From Jiangella mangrovi (GTDB taxonomy: Bacteria > Actinomycetota > Actinomycetes > Jiangellales > Jiangellaceae), in NCBI RefSeq assembly GCF_014204975.1, contig NZ_JACHMM010000001.1:620001-684000 (forward strand): a stretch of 64,000 nucleotides of DNA, written 5' to 3'. The position numbers and the translations under genes are program-made. Within the stretch, counting starts at the first letter, position 1; the number at the start of each line of letters is the position of its first letter. The notes under the pieces are model-generated. The model had not been told where the DNA came from, ran no database searches, and saw only the letters and a program-made list of their open reading frames with translations. This document shows positions 14,341 through 24,361 of this stretch, one piece after another.

Positions 14341-17049
14341 TCAGCCGGTGCCGAGATAGGCACCCAGGGTGTTGGCGAACTGGTACCCATTGGTGGCGTC
14401 CCAGTTGACCGACCAGGTCATCGCCCCGCCGATCGGTCCCCACGGATCCGACGGGACGAAGCCGCCGCACCGCGTGGCCGTCGCCAGGCAGTCGAGCGCG
14501 GCCGTCACGTTCGACGGCGACTGGTAGCCGCCGCCCGCGGCCTGCGACGTCGCCGGCAGGCCGAGGCCGACCTGGTGCGGCGCCAGTCCGGCCTGCAGCT
14601 GGATGCACGCCAGCGCGGTCAGGAAGTCGACCGTGCCCTGGGCGTACACCTGCTGGTTGCAGCCCAGCATCGTGCCGGAGTCGTAGTACTGCATGTTGAC
14701 GATGGTCAGGATGTCGCGGATCGCCAGCGCCAGCTTGTAGTACTCGAACGTCGGCGCCTGGAAGTCGATCGTCTGCGGCGCCATCGTGATGATGAGGTCG
14801 GAGCCGGCCAGGTTCCGCAGCTGGCGCAGCGCCTGCTCCATGTACGTCGCGTTGATCCCGTGCTCCAGGTCGATGTCGACGCCGTCGAAGCCGTACTCCT
14901 GCATCAGGGCGTAGGTGCTCTGCGCGAAGTTCGCCGCCTCGGTGGCGTTGGTGACGTTGACGTTGCCGTTCTGGCCGCCGACGGAGATGACGACGGTGCC
15001 ACCGGCGGCCTGGCGCGCGGCGACGTCGGCCTTGAACTGGGCGACGGTGTAGCCGCCGAGCCCGCCGGAGTCGAGGGTGAAGGTGATCCCGCCCGCTGTG
15101 CCCGGCTGGTTGTCGGCGAACGCGATGGCCAGCAGGTTGTACGCCGCCGGCACCTGCGAGACCCGCAGCACCGTCGATCCGTTGTTGAAGTTGTGCCAGT
15201 AGCCGGTCAGCCAGCGGTGGCCGGGCGGGTCGCCCGGATCGCCGGGATCGCCGCCGTCCTCAGTGCCGGTCTCCGAACCCGCGTCGGTGCCGTCGTCGGA
15301 GCCGGAATCGGAGCCGGAGTCGGCGCCCGTGTCGGAGCCGGACTCTGTGCCGCCGGCACACGGGCCGTCGTCGCGCCAGGGTCCCCACTCGCTGGGCGCG
15401 GGGGTGTCGCCCTGGGTCCAGTGCCGCGCCGTCCAGTGGTGCCCGTTGTACGACACCCGGTCGCCGCCGACGTAGACGGTGGTCCGCTCCCAGGCCGGCG
15501 CCGAGCAGGCCTGCGGCTCCCCGTCGTCGCCACCGGAGACATCGCCGCCAGAGACATCCCCGCCCGACACGTCACCGCCGGACACGTCACCGCCGCCGGG
15601 ATCGCCCGGGCCGCCCGTGGCCAGCCGCGACCCCATGAGCCCGACCAGCTCGTTCTGGTGGTCGCCGGCCAGGTCCCACCACATCGCGCCGCCGAGGCCG
15701 CCGGCCGTGATGTAGTCGGCCTTCTTGTCCACCAGCCACGGATCGTCGAAGGACCAGAACTCCGTGCCGTCGTACGACCACGAGGCCAGGACCTCCTCGT
15801 CGTGGAAGATCTGGCCGCCGCGCAGGTTCCGGTAGCGGTCGGTGCCGGGCTCCTCGGCGAACTCCCCCGGCGCCGCGCCCGTCGCCGACTGCCACGCACC
15901 GTCGCTGCCGCCGTCCGTGACCCCGGTCCAGCCACGGCCGTACAGCGGGATGCCGACGGTGAGCTGCGACGGCGGCACCCCGCGGTCGACGTAGTAGCTC
16001 ATGGCCGCGTCGACGCTGAACCGCTGCGCCTCCTCGAGCGGGTTCGCCGGGTCGTCGAAGGTGTTGGCCTGGTGTCCGGAGAGGTCCGGCCGCCAGGTGC
16101 CGTGCAGGTCGTAACCCTGCACATTGCCGAAGTCGAGCGAGTCGAAGATCTGCGTGACGTCCCAGCCGGCGTCGATGAGGACGGGGTTCGCCGGCAGGAA
16201 GGCGCTCAGCTCGTACGACGACCCCGTCTGCGCGCCGTACGCGTCGAGCTGGCGGCGGAACTCCGCGAGCAGCGCGGTGAAGTTCTCCTTGTCGTTCTCC
16301 GACCAGTGGTTGCCGGGATGCTGGAGCTCCTCCGGCACGCCGGGCCATTCCCAGTCGATGTCGAACCCGTCGAACACGCCGGCGCCGGACCCGGGACCGC
16401 CGCGCCCGTCGATCACCGGCAGGTTGCCGCGCAGGAACAGGTCGATGCAGGACGAGACGAACCGCTGCCGCGACTCCGGCGTGGCGGCAGCTCGCGAGAA
16501 GTGCCGCGACCAGGTCCAGCCCCCGATCGAGACCATCGCCTTGAGGTGCGGGTACTTCGCCTTGACCTCCCGGATCTGGTTGAAGTTCCCGGCCAGCGGC
16601 TGATCCCAGGTGTCGCCGACACCGTCGACGGACTCGGCGGCGGTGAAGCCGCGGCCGAAGTCGGCCCAGGCGTCGCCGGCGTAGTCGCCCTCGGCCGGGG
16701 AGTCCTTCGGCCCATTCGGCCGGTTCGCGGAGAAACAGGTCAGTGTGTCCGGGTGGATGTTGGCGAAGGCGTAGTTGATGTGGGTGAGGTCGCCCGCCGC
16801 ACCGGTGAGGTCGAGATCCTGCACCAGGTAGTCGCGGGCGTAGATGCCCCACTGGGTGAAGTAGCCGACGTTGCGGTAGCCGTTCTCGGCGGTGGCCGTC
16901 GCTCGGACGGACGCGGCCTCCGCCGCCGTCGTCGCGGCCGGGTCGTCCTCAGGGGCCGACGCCGGGACGGCGAACGCCGCCGCGACGCTCGTGACCAGCA
17001 GACCTGCGGCGGCGCCGTACGCCACCGCGGTACGCCATCGAGTCTTCAT
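14341..17049 (-). CDS. Secreted chitinase with two GH18 domains and a central chitin-binding domain
   Basis: A protein of 902 residues with a signal peptide (cleavage near AVPASA, residue 32). GH18 domain one (about 58-470) has FDGFDIDWEWPG with catalytic Glu234. A linker with four SGGDV repeats (about 482-503) leads to a CBM5/12 domain (about 515-562, YVGGDRVSYNGHHWTARHWT). A serine/aspartate-rich linker precedes GH18 domain two (about 600-902, FDGVDIDLEHG, Glu729). Both domains keep the DxxDxDxE core, so both should cleave chitin. GAGGAGTCAGCCC precedes ATG 17049. Confidence 0.93.
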   Translation of the reverse strand: MKTRWRTAVAYGAAAGLLVTSVAAAFAVPASAPEDDPAATTAAEAASVRATATAENGYRNVGYFTQWGIYARDYLVQDLDLTGAAGDLTHINYAFANIHPDTLTCFSANRPNGPKDSPAEGDYAGDAWADFGRGFTAAESVDGVGDTWDQPLAGNFNQIREVKAKYPHLKAMVSIGGWTWSRHFSRAAATPESRQRFVSSCIDLFLRGNLPVIDGRGGPGSGAGVFDGFDIDWEWPGVPEELQHPGNHWSENDKENFTALLAEFRRQLDAYGAQTGSSYELSAFLPANPVLIDAGWDVTQIFDSLDFGNVQGYDLHGTWRPDLSGHQANTFDDPANPLEEAQRFSVDAAMSYYVDRGVPPSQLTVGIPLYGRGWTGVTDGGSDGAWQSATGAAPGEFAEEPGTDRYRNLRGGQIFHDEEVLASWSYDGTEFWSFDDPWLVDKKADYITAGGLGGAMWWDLAGDHQNELVGLMGSRLATGGPGDPGGGDVSGGDVSGGDVSGGDVSGGDDGEPQACSAPAWERTTVYVGGDRVSYNGHHWTARHWTQGDTPAPSEWGPWRDDGPCAGGTESGSDTGADSGSDSGSDDGTDAGSETGTEDGGDPGDPGDPPGHRWLTGYWHNFNNGSTVLRVSQVPAAYNLLAIAFADNQPGTAGGITFTLDSGGLGGYTVAQFKADVAARQAAGGTVVISVGGQNGNVNVTNATEAANFAQSTYALMQEYGFDGVDIDLEHGINATYMEQALRQLRNLAGSDLIITMAPQTIDFQAPTFEYYKLALAIRDILTIVNMQYYDSGTMLGCNQQVYAQGTVDFLTALACIQLQAGLAPHQVGLGLPATSQAAGGGYQSPSNVTAALDCLATATRCGGFVPSDPWGPIGGAMTWSVNWDATNGYQFANTLGAYLGTG

Positions 17050-17352
17050 GGGCTGACTCCTCGCGTGATGAAAGTCCGTGACGGGGCTCGGATCGCGTGG
17101 ATCCGATCGCGGGTACGCATCACCTCCACGAGGGCGCACGCAGGCTCGCGCGCAGGTTGACAGGGGGTGTGACTAACGGGCCAAATAGGCTCGAATCGAA
17201 TTGGAAAGAAAGTTAGCAGAAGCGTTCAGGTCTGCCAAGGGGGTCGTGACCGGTTGTCAGCACCACGTCATGCGCACGCCGTCGCCAGCGGATGGGAGCA
17301 GGGCCGCGCTGGTCGTATCCTTGCTGCGGGCACGCCGACGGGAGGGGATGGG
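17050..17352. other. Divergent promoter region of the chitinase gene
   Basis: This is a 303-base gap without a gene. A CGGATC-GCGTG-GATCCG inverted repeat (17089-17105) lies 40 bases before the chitinase start and could be an operator. An AT-richer patch near 17195-17215 (GGAAAGAAAGTTAGCAG) is a plausible promoter area. I see no DasR-type site. Confidence 0.4.
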
Positions 17353-17802
17353 ATGAACGATCTGCCCGCGCGACGCCCTGAGCAGCGCGCCGCCGACACC
17401 GACCGCGACCTCGTCGCCGAGGATCTGCGCGACGCGTTCGCCGAGGGGCGGCTCGACAACGACGAGTACGAGCGCCGCATGCAGGCGGTCTGGTCGGCCC
17501 GCACCTACGGCGAGCTCGACCGCCTCACCGCCGACCTCCCGCAGCCGCTGCAGCGCGAGCGCCGTCAGGCCGAGGAGCAGGAGCAGCAGGCGGTCGCCGA
17601 GCGCAAGAAGCGCGAACTGCGCGAGTACCTCGACGAGTGGCAGACGTGGCTGGGCGCGTCCGTCATCATGCTCGCCATCTGGGGCATCAGCAGCATCGCG
17701 TCGGGCGAGCTGCAGAACTTCTGGCCCCTCTGGCCCATCGGCATCTGGGGCGCGATCCTGCTGGTCTCCGGAATCGGCAAGCGCGGCGACGGCAAGAGCT
17801 GA
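17353..17802 (+). CDS. DUF1707 protein with two membrane segments
   Basis: A protein of 149 residues. ATG 17353 follows GGAGGGGATGGG. Residues 15-65 form the DUF1707 (SHOCT-like) unit, with LVAEDLRDAFAEGRLDNDEYERR and YGELDRLTADLP. A charged helix leads to two hydrophobic segments (LGASVIMLAIWGISS and WPIGIWGAILLVSGI). Proteins of this form are common in actinobacteria and have no settled function; membrane-linked regulation is suspected. It converges on ispH with no gap. Confidence 0.85.
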   Translation: MNDLPARRPEQRAADTDRDLVAEDLRDAFAEGRLDNDEYERRMQAVWSARTYGELDRLTADLPQPLQRERRQAEEQEQQAVAERKKRELREYLDEWQTWLGASVIMLAIWGISSIASGELQNFWPLWPIGIWGAILLVSGIGKRGDGKS

Positions 17803-18771
17803 CTACTCCGGCGCCGACGCCCCAGCCTTGAGATCACGCCGCAGCTCGCGCGGCAGTGAGAAGATCAGCGACTCCTCGGTGGTGCGGTGCTCCTCGACGG
17901 TGGGGAACCCGCGCTCCCCCAGCCACGCGACGACGCCGTCGACCAGGTCCTCGGGCACCGAGGCACCGCTGGTCAGGCCCACGGTCGACACACCCGACAG
18001 CCAGGCCTCGTCGATCTCGGACGCGTTGTCGATGCGGTACGCGGCGTCGGCGCCGGCGTCGAGCGCGACCTCGACCAGCCGCACCGAGTTGGAGGAGTTG
18101 GCCGACCCGACCACCAGCACCAGCTCGGACTCGCGGGCGATCTCCTTGACGGCGACCTGGCGGTTCTGGGTGGCGTAGCAGATGTCGTCGCTGGGAGGGC
18201 TGATGAGCGCCGGGAACTTCTCGCGCAGCCGGTTCACCGTCTCGTACGTCTCGTCGACCGAGAGCGTGGTCTGCGACAGCCACACGACGCGGGACGGGTC
18301 GCGGACCTGCACCTTGTCGACGTCGGCCGGGCTCTCGACGAGCTGGATGTGCTCGGGTGCCTCGCCGGCGGTGCCCTCGACCTCTTCGTGCCCGTTGTGG
18401 CCGATGAGCACGATGTCGAGGTCGTCCTTGGCGAAGCGGCGGGCCTCGTTGTGCACCTTGGTGACCAGCGGGCAGGTGGCGTCGATGGTGCGCAGCCCGC
18501 GCTCGCCGGCCTCGGCGTGCACCATGGGCGACACGCCGTGCGCGGAGAACACGACCAGCGCGCCCTCGGGCACCTCGGACAGCTCTTCGACGAAGATGGC
18601 GCCGCGCTGCTCGAGCGTCTCGACCACGTGCTTGTTGTGCACGATCTGCTTGCGCACGTAGACCGGCGGGCCGTAGTGGTCCAGCGCCTTCTCGACGGTG
18701 ACCACGGCGCGGTCGACGCCCGCGCAGTAGCCCCGCGGGGCGGCCAGGAGCACTCGTCCCGAATCAGTCAT
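17803..18771 (-). CDS. ispH: 4-hydroxy-3-methylbut-2-enyl diphosphate reductase
   Basis: The last enzyme of the MEP isoprenoid pathway; it makes IPP and DMAPP from HMBPP. It has about 322 residues. The three cysteines that hold the iron-sulfur cluster are visible in [16 protein letters not shown] and ICYATQNRQ, with the conserved [10 protein letters not shown] and SNSVRL segments. ATG 18771 (MTDSG) is chosen; an in-frame ATG at 18780 is equally possible. It diverges from xseA, with promoters in the 50 bases between them. Confidence 0.95.
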   Translation of the reverse strand: MTDSGRVLLAAPRGYCAGVDRAVVTVEKALDHYGPPVYVRKQIVHNKHVVETLEQRGAIFVEELSEVPEGALVVFSAHGVSPMVHAEAGERGLRTIDATCPLVTKVHNEARRFAKDDLDIVLIGHNGHEEVEGTAGEAPEHIQLVESPADVDKVQVRDPSRVVWLSQTTLSVDETYETVNRLREKFPALISPPSDDICYATQNRQVAVKEIARESELVLVVGSANSSNSVRLVEVALDAGADAAYRIDNASEIDEAWLSGVSTVGLTSGASVPEDLVDGVVAWLGERGFPTVEEHRTTEESLIFSLPRELRRDLKAGASAPE

Positions 18772-18824
18772 GTCTCCCATGGTAGGTGCCGACGACGTCG
18801 GTCCCAGCGGGTACGGTGCCCATC

Positions 18825-20030
18825 GTGGCCCTCGACACATCGCCGGAGAAGCCCGCGCCGGTCCGCGTCATCTCGCAGCTGATCGGCCAGTGGGTGGCCC
18901 GGCTCGGCCCGGTCTGGGTCGAGGGGCAGGTGGCGCAGTACTCCCGCCGTCCGGGCACGTCGACGGCGTTCCTCACGCTGCGCGACCCGCACGCCGAGGT
19001 GTCGCTGACGGTGACCTGCCCGGTCGCCCTGCTCGACACGCTCGAGGTGCCGCTGGCCGACGGCGCCCGTGTGGTCGTGCACGCCAAGCCGTCCTGGTAC
19101 TTCACCCGCGGCACGCTCTCGCTGGCCGCCGACGAGCTGCGCACCGTCGGGCTCGGCGACCTGCTGGCCCGGGTCGAGCGACTGCGGAAGATCCTGGCCA
19201 CCGAGGGGGTCTTCGCCGACTCGCGCAAGCGCCCGTTGCCGTTCCTGCCCCGGGTCGTCGGGCTGATCTGCGGCCGCGACTCCAAGGCCGAGCACGACGT
19301 CCTCGAGAACGCCCGCCGCCGCTGGCCCGGCGTGCGGTTCCGGGTCGAGCCCGTCGCGGTACAGGGGCTGAACGCCGTCAGCCAGGTCATGGACGCGCTG
19401 CGGGTGCTCGACCGCGACCCCGAGGTCGACGTCGTCATCATCGCCCGCGGCGGCGGGTCGGTCGAGGACCTGCTGCCGTTCTCCGACGAGGCCCTCATCC
19501 GGGCGGTCGCCGCGGCGACGACGCCGGTGGTCAGCGCCATCGGGCACGAGGCCGACTCCCCCCTGCTCGACCTCGTGGCCGACGCGCGCGCGTCCACGCC
19601 CACCGACGCCGCGAAGCGCGTGGTCCCCGACGTCGCCGAAGAGGCCGACCGCGTGGCCCGGGCCCGCGAGCGCATCCGCTCCGCCGTCCGGCACCGGCTC
19701 GACCGCGAGCGGCACGGCCTCGCGTCGCTGCGGTCCCGCCCCGCGCTGGCCGATCCGCACCACGGCCTGCGCCTCCGCGCGCAAGAGGTCGACGCGCTGG
19801 TGCAGCGGGCCCGGCGCACCGTGCGGCACCTGCTCGAGCGCGCCGCCGTCGACGTCGACCACACGCGGGCGCGCATCCGGGCGCTCTCGCCCGCCGCGAC
19901 GCTCGAGCGCGGGTACGCCGTCGTGCAGAAGGACGACGGCACCGTCGTGCGCGAGCCCGCCGACGTCACGGCCGGCGACCACGTGCGCATCCTGGTGTCC
20001 GGCGGCGAGATCTCCGCGACCATCCGGTAG
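18825..20030 (+). CDS. xseA: Exodeoxyribonuclease VII large subunit
   Basis: A protein of 401 residues, the usual length. The N-terminal OB-fold ([26 protein letters not shown]) is followed by the catalytic core with [31 protein letters not shown] and STPTDAAK, then a coiled coil and the final [15 protein letters not shown] segment. With XseB it degrades single-stranded DNA in both directions. GTG 18825 (VALDTSP) is a reasonable start. xseB follows after 11 bases. Confidence 0.95.
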   Translation: MALDTSPEKPAPVRVISQLIGQWVARLGPVWVEGQVAQYSRRPGTSTAFLTLRDPHAEVSLTVTCPVALLDTLEVPLADGARVVVHAKPSWYFTRGTLSLAADELRTVGLGDLLARVERLRKILATEGVFADSRKRPLPFLPRVVGLICGRDSKAEHDVLENARRRWPGVRFRVEPVAVQGLNAVSQVMDALRVLDRDPEVDVVIIARGGGSVEDLLPFSDEALIRAVAAATTPVVSAIGHEADSPLLDLVADARASTPTDAAKRVVPDVAEEADRVARARERIRSAVRHRLDRERHGLASLRSRPALADPHHGLRLRAQEVDALVQRARRTVRHLLERAAVDVDHTRARIRALSPAATLERGYAVVQKDDGTVVREPADVTAGDHVRILVSGGEISATIR

Positions 20031-20041
20031 GTTGGCTGCCC

Positions 20042-20257
20042 ATGCAGGCCGCCGAACCCACCTACGAAGAGGCCCGCGACGAGCTGATCCAGATCGTCGC
20101 GAAGCTCGAGGCCGGCGGCAGCACGCTCGAGGAGTCGCTGGCCCTCTGGCAGCGCGGCGAAGAGCTCGCGGCGCTGTGCGAGAAGTACCTCGACGGCGCG
20201 CGCGAGAAGCTCGACGCCGCGGGCCGGGCCGAGCCCGACTCCGGCGCGGCCGGCTGA
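20042..20257 (+). CDS. xseB: Exodeoxyribonuclease VII small subunit
   Basis: A protein of 71 residues with the family pattern YEEARDELIQIVAKLEAGG, then TLEESLALWQRGEEL and a CEKYLDGA helix. It forms an operon with xseA. ATG 20042 is the only good start. Its stop is one base from the end of the convergent methyltransferase gene. Confidence 0.94.
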   Translation: MQAAEPTYEEARDELIQIVAKLEAGGSTLEESLALWQRGEELAALCEKYLDGAREKLDAAGRAEPDSGAAG

Positions 20258-20258
20258 G

Positions 20259-21092
20259 TCAGGTCTTCCGCCCCAGCACCACCAGGTACTCCAGCGCCCA
20301 GACGATGCCGCCGTCGCGCGCCGCCGTGGCCTGCTCGAAGTAGGTCCCCAGGTCGTCGTGCAGCGCCGGCCAGCGGCCCTGCGGCTCCAGCAGCCGCCGC
20401 GCGGCGACGATCGGGCCGAAGCGCGTCGCGTAGAACTCGACCACGTCAGGCACCGAGCCGAACCGCAGGTCGACGACGTCGTGCTCGAACTCCGGCGTCA
20501 CCCCGGTGCCGTCGAACAGCCGCCGGACGTGGTCCGGGTCGCCCCACAGCGGTGGCGGCGAGGCGTACGGCGGCAGCGGCGGCACGTGCCGGCCGATGAC
20601 GGAGAAGAAGCCGCCGGCCCGGCCGTCGGGGCGCCAGTTGCACAGGCCCAGCCGCCCGCCGGGACGCAGCACCCGGGCCAGCTCGCGCGCCGTGACCTCG
20701 TGGCGCGGCGCGAACATGCAGCCGAACGTCGACAGCACCACGTCCTGCGACGCGTCCGCGATCGGCAGGTCCTCGGCGTCGCCCTCGCGCCAGTCGACGC
20801 TGACCCCGGCGGCCGCCGCGTCGTCGCGCCCGGCGGCGAACAGCTCCGGCGTCAGGTCGACCCCGACGACCCGCGCTCCGGCGACGGCGGCCGGGATGGC
20901 CGCGTTGCCGGTGCCGCAGGCGACGTCGAGCACGTCGTCGCCCGGCCCCACGCCGACACTGCGGACGATCCGCCGGCCCACGTCGCCGAGCTTCACCGCG
21001 ACCGCCGCGTAGTCGCCGGCCGCCCACATGGCCCGCTGCCGTTCCTTGAGCTGGTCGACGGGGGTCGCGGCGGGGTCGTCGGGCGCGCTCAT
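20259..21092 (-). CDS. Class I SAM-dependent methyltransferase (UbiE-like)
   Basis: A protein of 277 residues. Motif I is VLDVACGTGNAAIPAA, motif II is VVGVDLTPE, and the post-motifs are GDAEDLPIADASQDVV and ARVLRPGGRLGLCNW. The substrate is not evident; similar proteins are annotated only as methyltransferase domain 25. GGGAGG precedes ATG 21092. It lies 48 bases after the DUF4245 gene on the same strand and may be read from the molybdate operon. Confidence 0.88.
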   Translation of the reverse strand: MSAPDDPAATPVDQLKERQRAMWAAGDYAAVAVKLGDVGRRIVRSVGVGPGDDVLDVACGTGNAAIPAAVAGARVVGVDLTPELFAAGRDDAAAAGVSVDWREGDAEDLPIADASQDVVLSTFGCMFAPRHEVTARELARVLRPGGRLGLCNWRPDGRAGGFFSVIGRHVPPLPPYASPPPLWGDPDHVRRLFDGTGVTPEFEHDVVDLRFGSVPDVVEFYATRFGPIVAARRLLEPQGRWPALHDDLGTYFEQATAARDGGIVWALEYLVVLGRKT

Positions 21093-21140
21093 GGCAGCCT
21101 CCCAGGTCGGGACGCGCCCCACGATGCCGCGCCGCGCCGG

Positions 21141-21680
21141 TCAGCGCAACAGCGTCACGAACTCCTCGAGGGCCTCGTACGTGACGGTGCCGCGGACGAT
21201 GGTGATGGCGCCGCCGTCGACCCGGACCAGGGCGCGGTCAGGGGCGTCGTCGTCCTCGAGCAGGCGCTCCCAGGTGACACCGTCGACGGTGCTCTCGCCG
21301 TCGGGCACGAAGTCGGCGAGGCGGTCGTCGCGGTAGCTCTCGATCTCGCCGTCGGACTGCTCGATGCCGACGAACTGCTCGCCGTCGATGAGGAAGCCGA
21401 GGCGCCAGCGGTCGCCGCTGCTGTCCTGGGAGACGTCGACGCTGGTGGCGCGCCAGCCGTCGGGCACCGGTTCGGGCGCCAGCACGGGGTAGTCGTACTC
21501 GCCGCGGATGGTCTGAAGCGCCTGCTCGTAGTCGACGGGCGGAGGCAGCCGCGGCTCGGGGTCGTTGAGCAGGTTGAACACGATGGCGATCGCGGCGATG
21601 ACGCCGGCCAGCACGCCGACGCTGCGCAGGATGTCGCCCAGCGACGGGTTGCCGCGAGTCGAGGTGGCCACGGACAGCAT
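21141..21680 (-). CDS. DUF4245 membrane-anchored protein
   Basis: A protein of 179 residues with one N-terminal membrane helix (VGVLAGVIAAIAIVFNLL) and an outer beta-rich domain (YPVLAPEPVPDGWRATSVDV, GFLIDGEQFVGIEQSDGE) that matches actinobacterial DUF4245. The function is unknown. Its start is only four bases after the modC stop, so it is probably the last gene of the molybdate operon. Confidence 0.85.
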   Translation of the reverse strand: MLSVATSTRGNPSLGDILRSVGVLAGVIAAIAIVFNLLNDPEPRLPPPVDYEQALQTIRGEYDYPVLAPEPVPDGWRATSVDVSQDSSGDRWRLGFLIDGEQFVGIEQSDGEIESYRDDRLADFVPDGESTVDGVTWERLLEDDDAPDRALVRVDGGAITIVRGTVTYEALEEFVTLLR

Positions 21681-21684
21681 GGTG

Positions 21685-22737
21685 TCACGCCGGGTACACG
21701 CTGATCTCGCTGGCCTTGACCGACGCCCACACCTCCCCGCCCGGCTCCAGGCCCAGGTCGGCGACGGCGAGCGGGGTCACGTCGGCGAGCACGGGCACCG
21801 GGCCGTCGGTCGTCACGCGGACGAGGTCGCCGTGCGCCTCGAGGTCGGCGATGACCAGCGGCCAGGCGTTGCGGGCCGATCCCTCGGGCCGGCGCGGGCT
21901 GAGGGTGACGGCGACCGGCGCGAACGCGATGTGCACCGGGCCGGTCGCCTCGTGGGCCAGCGCGACGACGGCGCCCGACGGCAGCTCCGCGGTGCGGCCC
22001 GACGCCACGCCTGTGAGCAGGTTCAGCCCGACCAGCCGGGCGACGTAGTCGGTGCGCGGCCGGCGGGCGACCTCGGCCGGCGGCCCGTGCTGCACGACGC
22101 GGCCGCGCTCCAGCACGACGACGCGGTCGCCGAGCACCATGGCCTCGAGCGGGTCGTGGGTGACGACGAGCGTGCAGCCCCCGTAGCCCGCGAGGTGCCG
22201 GCGCAGCTCCGCCCGGACCGCCGGGCGGGTGCCCGCGTCGAGCGCGGCCAGCGGCTCGTCGAGCAGCAACAGCCGCGGCTCGACGATCAGCGCTCTGGCC
22301 AGCGCGACCCGCTGACCCTGCCCCCCGGAGAGCTGGCCCGGACGCCGTCGTTCGTACCCGTCCAGGCCCATGCGGCTGAGCCAGCCGCGCGCCTCGGCCC
22401 GGGCCTTCTCGCGGGGGACGCCGCGGGCCCGCAGCCCGAACGCGACGTTCTCGAGCACGCTCATCTTCGGGAACAGCAGGTAGTCCTGGACGACCATGCC
22501 GACGCGGCGGTCGCGCGGGCGCACGTGCACGCCCTGGGCGGCGTCGTCGAGCGTCACCCCGTCGAGCTCCACGCGCCCGCCGTCGGGCACCAGCGTCCCG
22601 GCCAGCAGCTGCAGCGTCGTCGACTTGCCGGCGCCGTTCGGGCCGAGCAGCGCGACCACCTCACCGGCGCCGACGGCGAGCCCGATGCGCAGCTCGAGGT
22701 CGCCGCGGGTCAGCGCGAGGTCGGCGTAGAGGCTCAT
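21685..22737 (-). CDS. modC: Molybdate ABC transporter ATPase
   Basis: A protein of 350 residues. Walker A is LLGPNGAGKST, the signature is LSGGQGQRVALARAL, and Walker B is RLLLLDEPLAALDA. The H-loop is TLVVTHDP. The C-terminal 100 residues form the TOBE/Mop domain typical of ModC (LEAHGDLVRVTTDG, VWASVKASEISVYPA). ATG 22737 overlaps the modB stop by four bases. Confidence 0.93.
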   Translation of the reverse strand: MSLYADLALTRGDLELRIGLAVGAGEVVALLGPNGAGKSTTLQLLAGTLVPDGGRVELDGVTLDDAAQGVHVRPRDRRVGMVVQDYLLFPKMSVLENVAFGLRARGVPREKARAEARGWLSRMGLDGYERRRPGQLSGGQGQRVALARALIVEPRLLLLDEPLAALDAGTRPAVRAELRRHLAGYGGCTLVVTHDPLEAMVLGDRVVVLERGRVVQHGPPAEVARRPRTDYVARLVGLNLLTGVASGRTAELPSGAVVALAHEATGPVHIAFAPVAVTLSPRRPEGSARNAWPLVIADLEAHGDLVRVTTDGPVPVLADVTPLAVADLGLEPGGEVWASVKASEISVYPA

Positions 22738-23540
22738 GCGGCACCGATCCAGCGGTCGCGCAGCCCGACGAGGATGGTCACCGACACCGCGATCATCAGC
22801 AGGCTGAGCACGATGGCGACGTCGCTGTTGCCGGAGTTGATGGCGACGTAGGCCTCCAACGGCAGCGTGCGGGTGGTCCCGGGGAAGCTGCCGGCGAACG
22901 TGACCGTGGCGCCGAACTCGCCGAGCGCCCGCGCCCAGCAGAGCACCGCGCCGGCCAGCACGCCGGGCGCGACCCCGGGCAGCGTGACCCGGCGGAACGT
23001 CGTCCACGAACTGGCGCCGAGCGTGGCGGCGACGTCCTCGTAGCGGCGGTCGGCCGTGCGCAGCGCCCCCTCGACGGCGACGATGAGGAACGGCATCGCG
23101 ACGAAGACCTGCGCCAGCACGACCGCCTCGGTGGTGAACGGCAGGCTGATCCCGAACGTGTCGTAGAGCCAGCCGCCGACCAGCCCGCGCCGGCCGAAGA
23201 CCATGAGCAGCGCGACGCCGCCCACCACCGGCGGCAGCACCAGCGGCACCGTCACCAGACCGCGCAGGACCGACCGTCCGGGCAGGTCCGTGCGGGCCAG
23301 CAGCCAGGCGACCGGCACGCCGCACACCAGCGCGACCCCCGTCGACACCGTCGCCGTGACCAGCGACAACCGCAGCGCCGTCAGGACCTCGTCGGATCCG
23401 AGGATCGACGGGAGGTCGCCCCATGGCGCGCGCACGATCAGGCCCACCATGGGCAGGACCAGGATCGCGACGCCGAGCGCCGCGGGGATCAGCAGCCCCG
23501 CCGGGACCCGCAGGTCCTGACTGCGACGGGTGCGGCTCAC
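22734..23540 (-). CDS. modB: Molybdate ABC transporter permease
   Basis: A protein of 268 residues with about six membrane helices and the EAA permease loop (YEDVAATLGASSWTTFRRVT). The segments TVPLVLPPVVGGVALLMVFG and ARALGEFGATVTFAGSFPG are the hallmarks of ModB. GTG 23540 overlaps the modA stop (GTGA), and the end overlaps modC (ATGA). Confidence 0.94.
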   Translation of the reverse strand: MSRTRRSQDLRVPAGLLIPAALGVAILVLPMVGLIVRAPWGDLPSILGSDEVLTALRLSLVTATVSTGVALVCGVPVAWLLARTDLPGRSVLRGLVTVPLVLPPVVGGVALLMVFGRRGLVGGWLYDTFGISLPFTTEAVVLAQVFVAMPFLIVAVEGALRTADRRYEDVAATLGASSWTTFRRVTLPGVAPGVLAGAVLCWARALGEFGATVTFAGSFPGTTRTLPLEAYVAINSGNSDVAIVLSLLMIAVSVTILVGLRDRWIGAA

Positions 23541-24361
23541 GGCTCCAGGAAACCAGCCTCGGTGAGGATGCCCCGGCCCGGCTCGCCGGTGATGGCGTCG
23601 AGCACGGCCCGGGCGCCCTCGGCGTTCGCTGCCTCGGAGAGCACCGCGACCGGGTAGTCGTTGACGACGGCGTCCGCTTCCGGGACGTCGACGGTCTCGA
23701 CGGCGTCACCCTCGGCCGCGGCGTCGGTCAGGTAGATCAGCGCCGCGTCGGCCTCACCGAGCGCGACCAGCGACGCCGCCTCCTTGACGTCCGTGGTCAG
23801 GGTGTCCGGAGCCGCCGTCACCCCGGCCGCGTCGAGGAGGCGCTGGGCCGCGCCGCCGCAGGGGACCTGAGGTTCGCAGATCGCGATGCGCAGGTCCGGG
23901 TTGGCGAGGTCGGCCAGCCCGGTCACGTTGCCGGGGTTGCCGGCCGGCACCGCCAGCGCGAGGGTGTTGCGGGCGAAGATCTCCGGCTCGCCGTCGACCA
24001 CCCCGCCCGCGACCGCCTGGTCCATGGTCTTGGTGTCCGCGGTGGCCAGCACGTCCGCCGGGGCGCCGGCCAGGACCTGCTCGACCAGCCCGGAGGACGG
24101 GCCGAAGGAGTACACGATCTCCAGCTCCGGGTAGGTGTCCTGCAGCTGGTCGGCGAGGGTCTCGAACGACTCCGTCAACGACGCCGCCGCCAGGACGGTG
24201 ACCGTGCCGCTGGGCGCCTCCTCGGCAGCGGGGGTCTCGCTGGTGGCCGCGTCCTCGGACGGCGCCGCACTGCTGTCGCCGTCGTCGCCCCCGCAGGCGG
24301 TGAGCAGAGCGGCCACGGTGACGGCGAGAGCGATCGCGCCCAGGCGCGGGCGCCGGCTCAC
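23537..24361 (-). CDS. modA: Molybdate-binding lipoprotein
   Basis: A protein of 274 residues. The lipobox LLTAC anchors it outside the membrane. An acidic/alanine linker follows, then the ModA fold with VTVLAAASLTESFETLADQ, FGPSSGLVEQVLAGAPADVL and NTLALAVPAGNP. It captures molybdate or tungstate for ModBC. GTG 24361 overlaps the regulator stop. Confidence 0.94.
   Translation of the reverse strand: MSRRPRLGAIALAVTVAALLTACGGDDGDSSAAPSEDAATSETPAAEEAPSGTVTVLAAASLTESFETLADQLQDTYPELEIVYSFGPSSGLVEQVLAGAPADVLATADTKTMDQAVAGGVVDGEPEIFARNTLALAVPAGNPGNVTGLADLANPDLRIAICEPQVPCGGAAQRLLDAAGVTAAPDTLTTDVKEAASLVALGEADAALIYLTDAAAEGDAVETVDVPEADAVVNDYPVAVLSEAANAEGARAVLDAITGEPGRGILTEAGFLEP

Noticed and set aside
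14143..17160. A very long open frame (about 1005 codons) on the + strand
   Set aside because: It lies wholly opposite the chitinase gene, which has clear domains and a signal peptide. Long antisense frames are expected at this GC content.
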